The notes beneath the pieces are model-generated. The model was given only the letters and a program-made list of their open reading frames with translations. It was not told the origin of the DNA and searched no databases. From NCBI RefSeq assembly GCF_017814945.1, contig NZ_JAGIPX010000037.1, forward strand, positions 1-64,000: a stretch of 64,000 nucleotides of DNA. The letters are read 5' to 3'. Below are positions 62,153-64,000 of this stretch, in pieces (position 1 is the first letter of the stretch; the number at the start of each line of letters is the position of its first letter). The position numbers were made by a program, and so were the translations under genes. The DNA is from Paraburkholderia sp. LEh10 (lineage in GTDB: Bacteria; Pseudomonadota; Gammaproteobacteria; Burkholderiales; Burkholderiaceae).

Positions 62153-63301
62153 GTGAATTTCGACTTTACCGAAGAACAGAACTTGCTGCGGCGAACCTTG
62201 CAATCGTTTCTGCACGATCACTATGCTTTTGAAGCCCGGCGCGACGCAACGCTGTCCGACGCCGGCTGGCGCCGCGACATGTGGCGCGCACTGGCGCAGG
62301 ACCTGGGTCTGCTCGCGGTCACACTGCCCGAGCAGGCCGGCGGTTTCGGCGGTGGTGCCGTCGAGACGATGATCGTGATGGAAGAGCTCGGTTCAGTAAT
62401 CTTTGTCGAGCCGTTTCTCGAAACCTGTGTCATGGCTTCGGGCGTCCTCAAACGTGTGGGTGGAGCACTCGCCAATGCCGTGCTAGCGGATATCGCCGCG
62501 GGAGAGTCGGTCATCGCGTGCGCATGGTTCGAAGGTGGTACCGGATATCGGCTGTCGAACGTTGCCACGCGTGCGCGTCGCCAGGTAGGCGGTGGCTGGC
62601 GACTCGACGGCCGGAAGACCGTCGTCATGGCTGCACCGTGGGCGTCGAAGCTGCTCGTGACCGCGCGGACGTCGGGTGCTACGGGCGATCACGACAGCAT
62701 CTCGCTATTTCTTGTCGATAAGGATGCTGCCGGCGTGTCGATGATCGATTATCCGACCATCGATGGCAGACGGGCGTCCGACATCGTGTTCGACAATGTC
62801 GAACTATCGCCGGACGCGCTGCTCGGCGACGACGGCGCTTCCCTGCCGCTCGTCGAGCAGGTCGGCGACGAGGCCATTGCTGCGATCTGCGCAGAGGCAG
62901 TTGGCGTGCTGAAACGCATGCAAGCGGACACGGTGTCGTATACGCAGGAGCGGCGCCAGTTCGGTCAGGCTCTGGCGAGTTTTCAAGCGCTGCAACATCG
63001 CATGGTCGACATGTATTTGCAAGTGGAGATGGCGATCTCGGCCATGTACCTCGCGACCTTGTCGCTGGCGGATGCCACATCCGATCGTGCGCGTGCCGTT
63101 TCGGCGGCCAAGGTAACGATCGCGAAAGCCTGCCGGTTCGTTGGCCAAAATGCTGTGCAACTGCATGGCGCGATGGGAATGACCGATGAGTTGCCGCTTG
63201 GCCACTATTTCAAGCGCGCTACCACGCTCGAAAATGAGTTCGGCAGCGTCGACTTCCATCTGGCGCGTCATGCACGGCTCGAGGCGCTGCGGCAACACTG
63301 A
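62153..63301 (+). CDS. acyl-CoA dehydrogenase (smaller subunit of a likely pair)
   Basis: A 382-residue acyl-CoA dehydrogenase-family protein. The GTG at 62153 is chosen because AGGAG lies 7 bases upstream and the family N-terminus (NFDFTEEQNLLRRTLQSFL) follows. The middle lacks the usual GSD loop. It ends in QLHGAMGMTDELPLGHYFKR and TLENEFGSVDFHLARH, without the NEI motif of its neighbour. This divergence is that of the second subunit in heteromeric FadE pairs. The two genes are likely co-transcribed. Confidence 0.9.
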   Translation: MNFDFTEEQNLLRRTLQSFLHDHYAFEARRDATLSDAGWRRDMWRALAQDLGLLAVTLPEQAGGFGGGAVETMIVMEELGSVIFVEPFLETCVMASGVLKRVGGALANAVLADIAAGESVIACAWFEGGTGYRLSNVATRARRQVGGGWRLDGRKTVVMAAPWASKLLVTARTSGATGDHDSISLFLVDKDAAGVSMIDYPTIDGRRASDIVFDNVELSPDALLGDDGASLPLVEQVGDEAIAAICAEAVGVLKRMQADTVSYTQERRQFGQALASFQALQHRMVDMYLQVEMAISAMYLATLSLADATSDRARAVSAAKVTIAKACRFVGQNAVQLHGAMGMTDELPLGHYFKRATTLENEFGSVDFHLARHARLEALRQH

Positions 63302-63333
63302 GCAGGCTGCGACACTGCGTTTGAAAAATGTTT

Positions 63334-63585
63334 TTATGCCTGATCGCCGGAGAGCGCATTTGTTGCTCCGGCGAGAGGCGCGTATTGGCCAGCACACATT
63401 TCCTTCCATCGCATCTTCCGCAAGCCCCTCTCCTCATTCCCGCAGTGAGGCGACCGCACAAACTGGCCATCCCGGCCATCATGCATCGCCTCACTCGTGA
63501 ATGCCCGGAGATCGGCGCCGTGGAGATCCTTGGAAACGAGGGATGTAGAGAAGAGCAGTAGCGCCACAGCAATCCACGTGCTCAT
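63334..63585 (-). CDS. possible small exported hypothetical protein
   Basis: An 83-residue frame that starts with a hydrophobic stretch like a signal peptide (MSTWIAVALLLFSTSLVS) and then becomes charged, with two Cys residues. There is no clear ribosome-binding site and no recognised family. It may be chance. The remaining sequence from 63302 to 63796 shows no other gene. Confidence 0.25.
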   Translation of the reverse strand: MSTWIAVALLLFSTSLVSKDLHGADLRAFTSEAMHDGRDGQFVRSPHCGNEERGLRKMRWKEMCAGQYAPLAGATNALSGDQA

Positions 63586-63796
63586 TACGCCACGAGCGAC
63601 GTTAGGCCTGCAAATTCTGTGGGCCAGTTTGAACAGGATGCAACGTCGTTAGATTAATGGAGATGCGCACCCACCGCGCTGTCGCGCCCATCCGCCAAAG
63701 CTGCACGTCCGTCTACGCGACGTCGTCAACCAGACAAGAGGCTCGTCAATCGCGCCAAGGCAACACAAGCGCCTTGGCGCCGATCTCGCGACTACA

Positions 63797-64000
63797 CTAG
63801 AACGTGGTCTGCAGCGTTAGGGAAATCCACGGCTTGTCATTCCACATGAACGGTCCGTTCCCGCCGGCATAGTAGTTAGGGCCACCAGGCGCAAAACGGG
63901 TCGTCCCGCTCGTATGGCTGTGGTACCCGTTGTATTGCAGCGTGATGTTGTATTTGTTGTAGATCGCCGCATGCAATCCGATCGTATACACCAACGCGCC
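63797..64000 (-). CDS. C-terminus of an outer-membrane protein, DUF1302-like (cut by window end)
   Basis: The last 67 codons of a minus-strand gene whose start lies beyond the window. The sequence alternates hydrophobic and polar residues (LHAAIYNKYNITLQYNGYHS) and ends in WISLTLQTTF, with the terminal Phe that marks outer-membrane beta-barrels. DUF1302 proteins end this way and go together with DUF1329, YCF48 and RND genes, all present nearby. The family call is inference from the ending and context. Confidence 0.6.
   Translation of the reverse strand, partial: GALVYTIGLHAAIYNKYNITLQYNGYHSHTSGTTRFAPGGPNYYAGGNGPFMWNDKPWISLTLQTTF

Noticed and set aside
1..64000. CRISPR arrays, tRNA or rRNA genes, riboswitches
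   Set aside because: None was recognised: no regularly spaced repeats of array type, no cloverleaf or rRNA-like stretch seen by eye. Small RNAs cannot be excluded without a covariance-model search.

Overview
The window is GC-rich DNA from a beta-proteobacterium. Burkholderiales, and within it a Burkholderia/Paraburkholderia-like organism, is the best guess from the protein styles, the secreted PHB depolymerase, the IS66 element and the codon bias. It is probably accessory DNA (a genomic island, second replicon or megaplasmid). There are no rRNA, tRNA or core housekeeping operons, and there are many pseudogenes and mobile-element scars.

Bases 1-18,740 are a patchwork. They hold a DksA/TraR-type zinc-finger protein, a parDE toxin-antitoxin pair, a RES/Xre toxin-antitoxin pair and decayed fragments of transporters (sugar ABC permease, SbmA/YddA-like, VIT-like). 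An intact pair of secreted hydrolases follows: a PHB depolymerase and a GH15 glucoamylase with a starch-binding domain. Next is a Tn7-like (tnsA/tnsB-like) remnant split by a complete IS66-family element with a perfect 8-bp target duplication, then a tyrosine-recombinase relic and hipBA. The region ends with a scrambled pntA-pntB-etfA pseudogene.

Bases 19,200-30,800 hold redox and regulatory genes. An azoR-ferredoxin-FprA-like reductase-molybdopterin oxidoreductase operon runs on the minus strand. A large MalT/LAL-type LuxR regulator diverges from it. Beyond these are a broken acyl-CoA ligase, a thiolase, a LysR regulator and a DoxX protein. azoR, the LAL regulator, doxX and a distant pirin gene (59.4-60.3 kb) share a fixed-spacing bipartite upstream element, which suggests one redox or quinone-stress response.

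Bases 31,000-64,000 are a large catabolic cluster. It encodes a beta-oxidation set: two FadB-type fusions, two thiolases including the one at 27.8 kb, an enoyl-CoA hydratase, three acyl-CoA dehydrogenases and an acyl-CoA ligase. It also encodes a ring-attack set: a TfdB-like flavin phenol hydroxylase, an extradiol dioxygenase, a FAH-family hydrolase and a CitE/HpcH-like lyase. Further genes encode short-chain dehydrogenases, an enolase-superfamily enzyme, a serine hydrolase and an envelope set (RND/MMPL transporter, YCF48-like protein, two copies of a DUF1329 protein, a DUF1302-like outer-membrane protein cut by the window end). The combination suggests uptake and complete breakdown of a hydrophobic phenolic compound carrying an aliphatic side chain. 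The substrate is inferred, not shown.

At least seven promoter regions in this cluster carry the same oriented palindrome, TTCGTC-N6-GACGAA, or a close variant. This argues that the cluster is one regulon under a single repressor or activator whose gene is not obvious here. A 1,571-bp block containing the DUF1329 gene and its operator has been duplicated recently.
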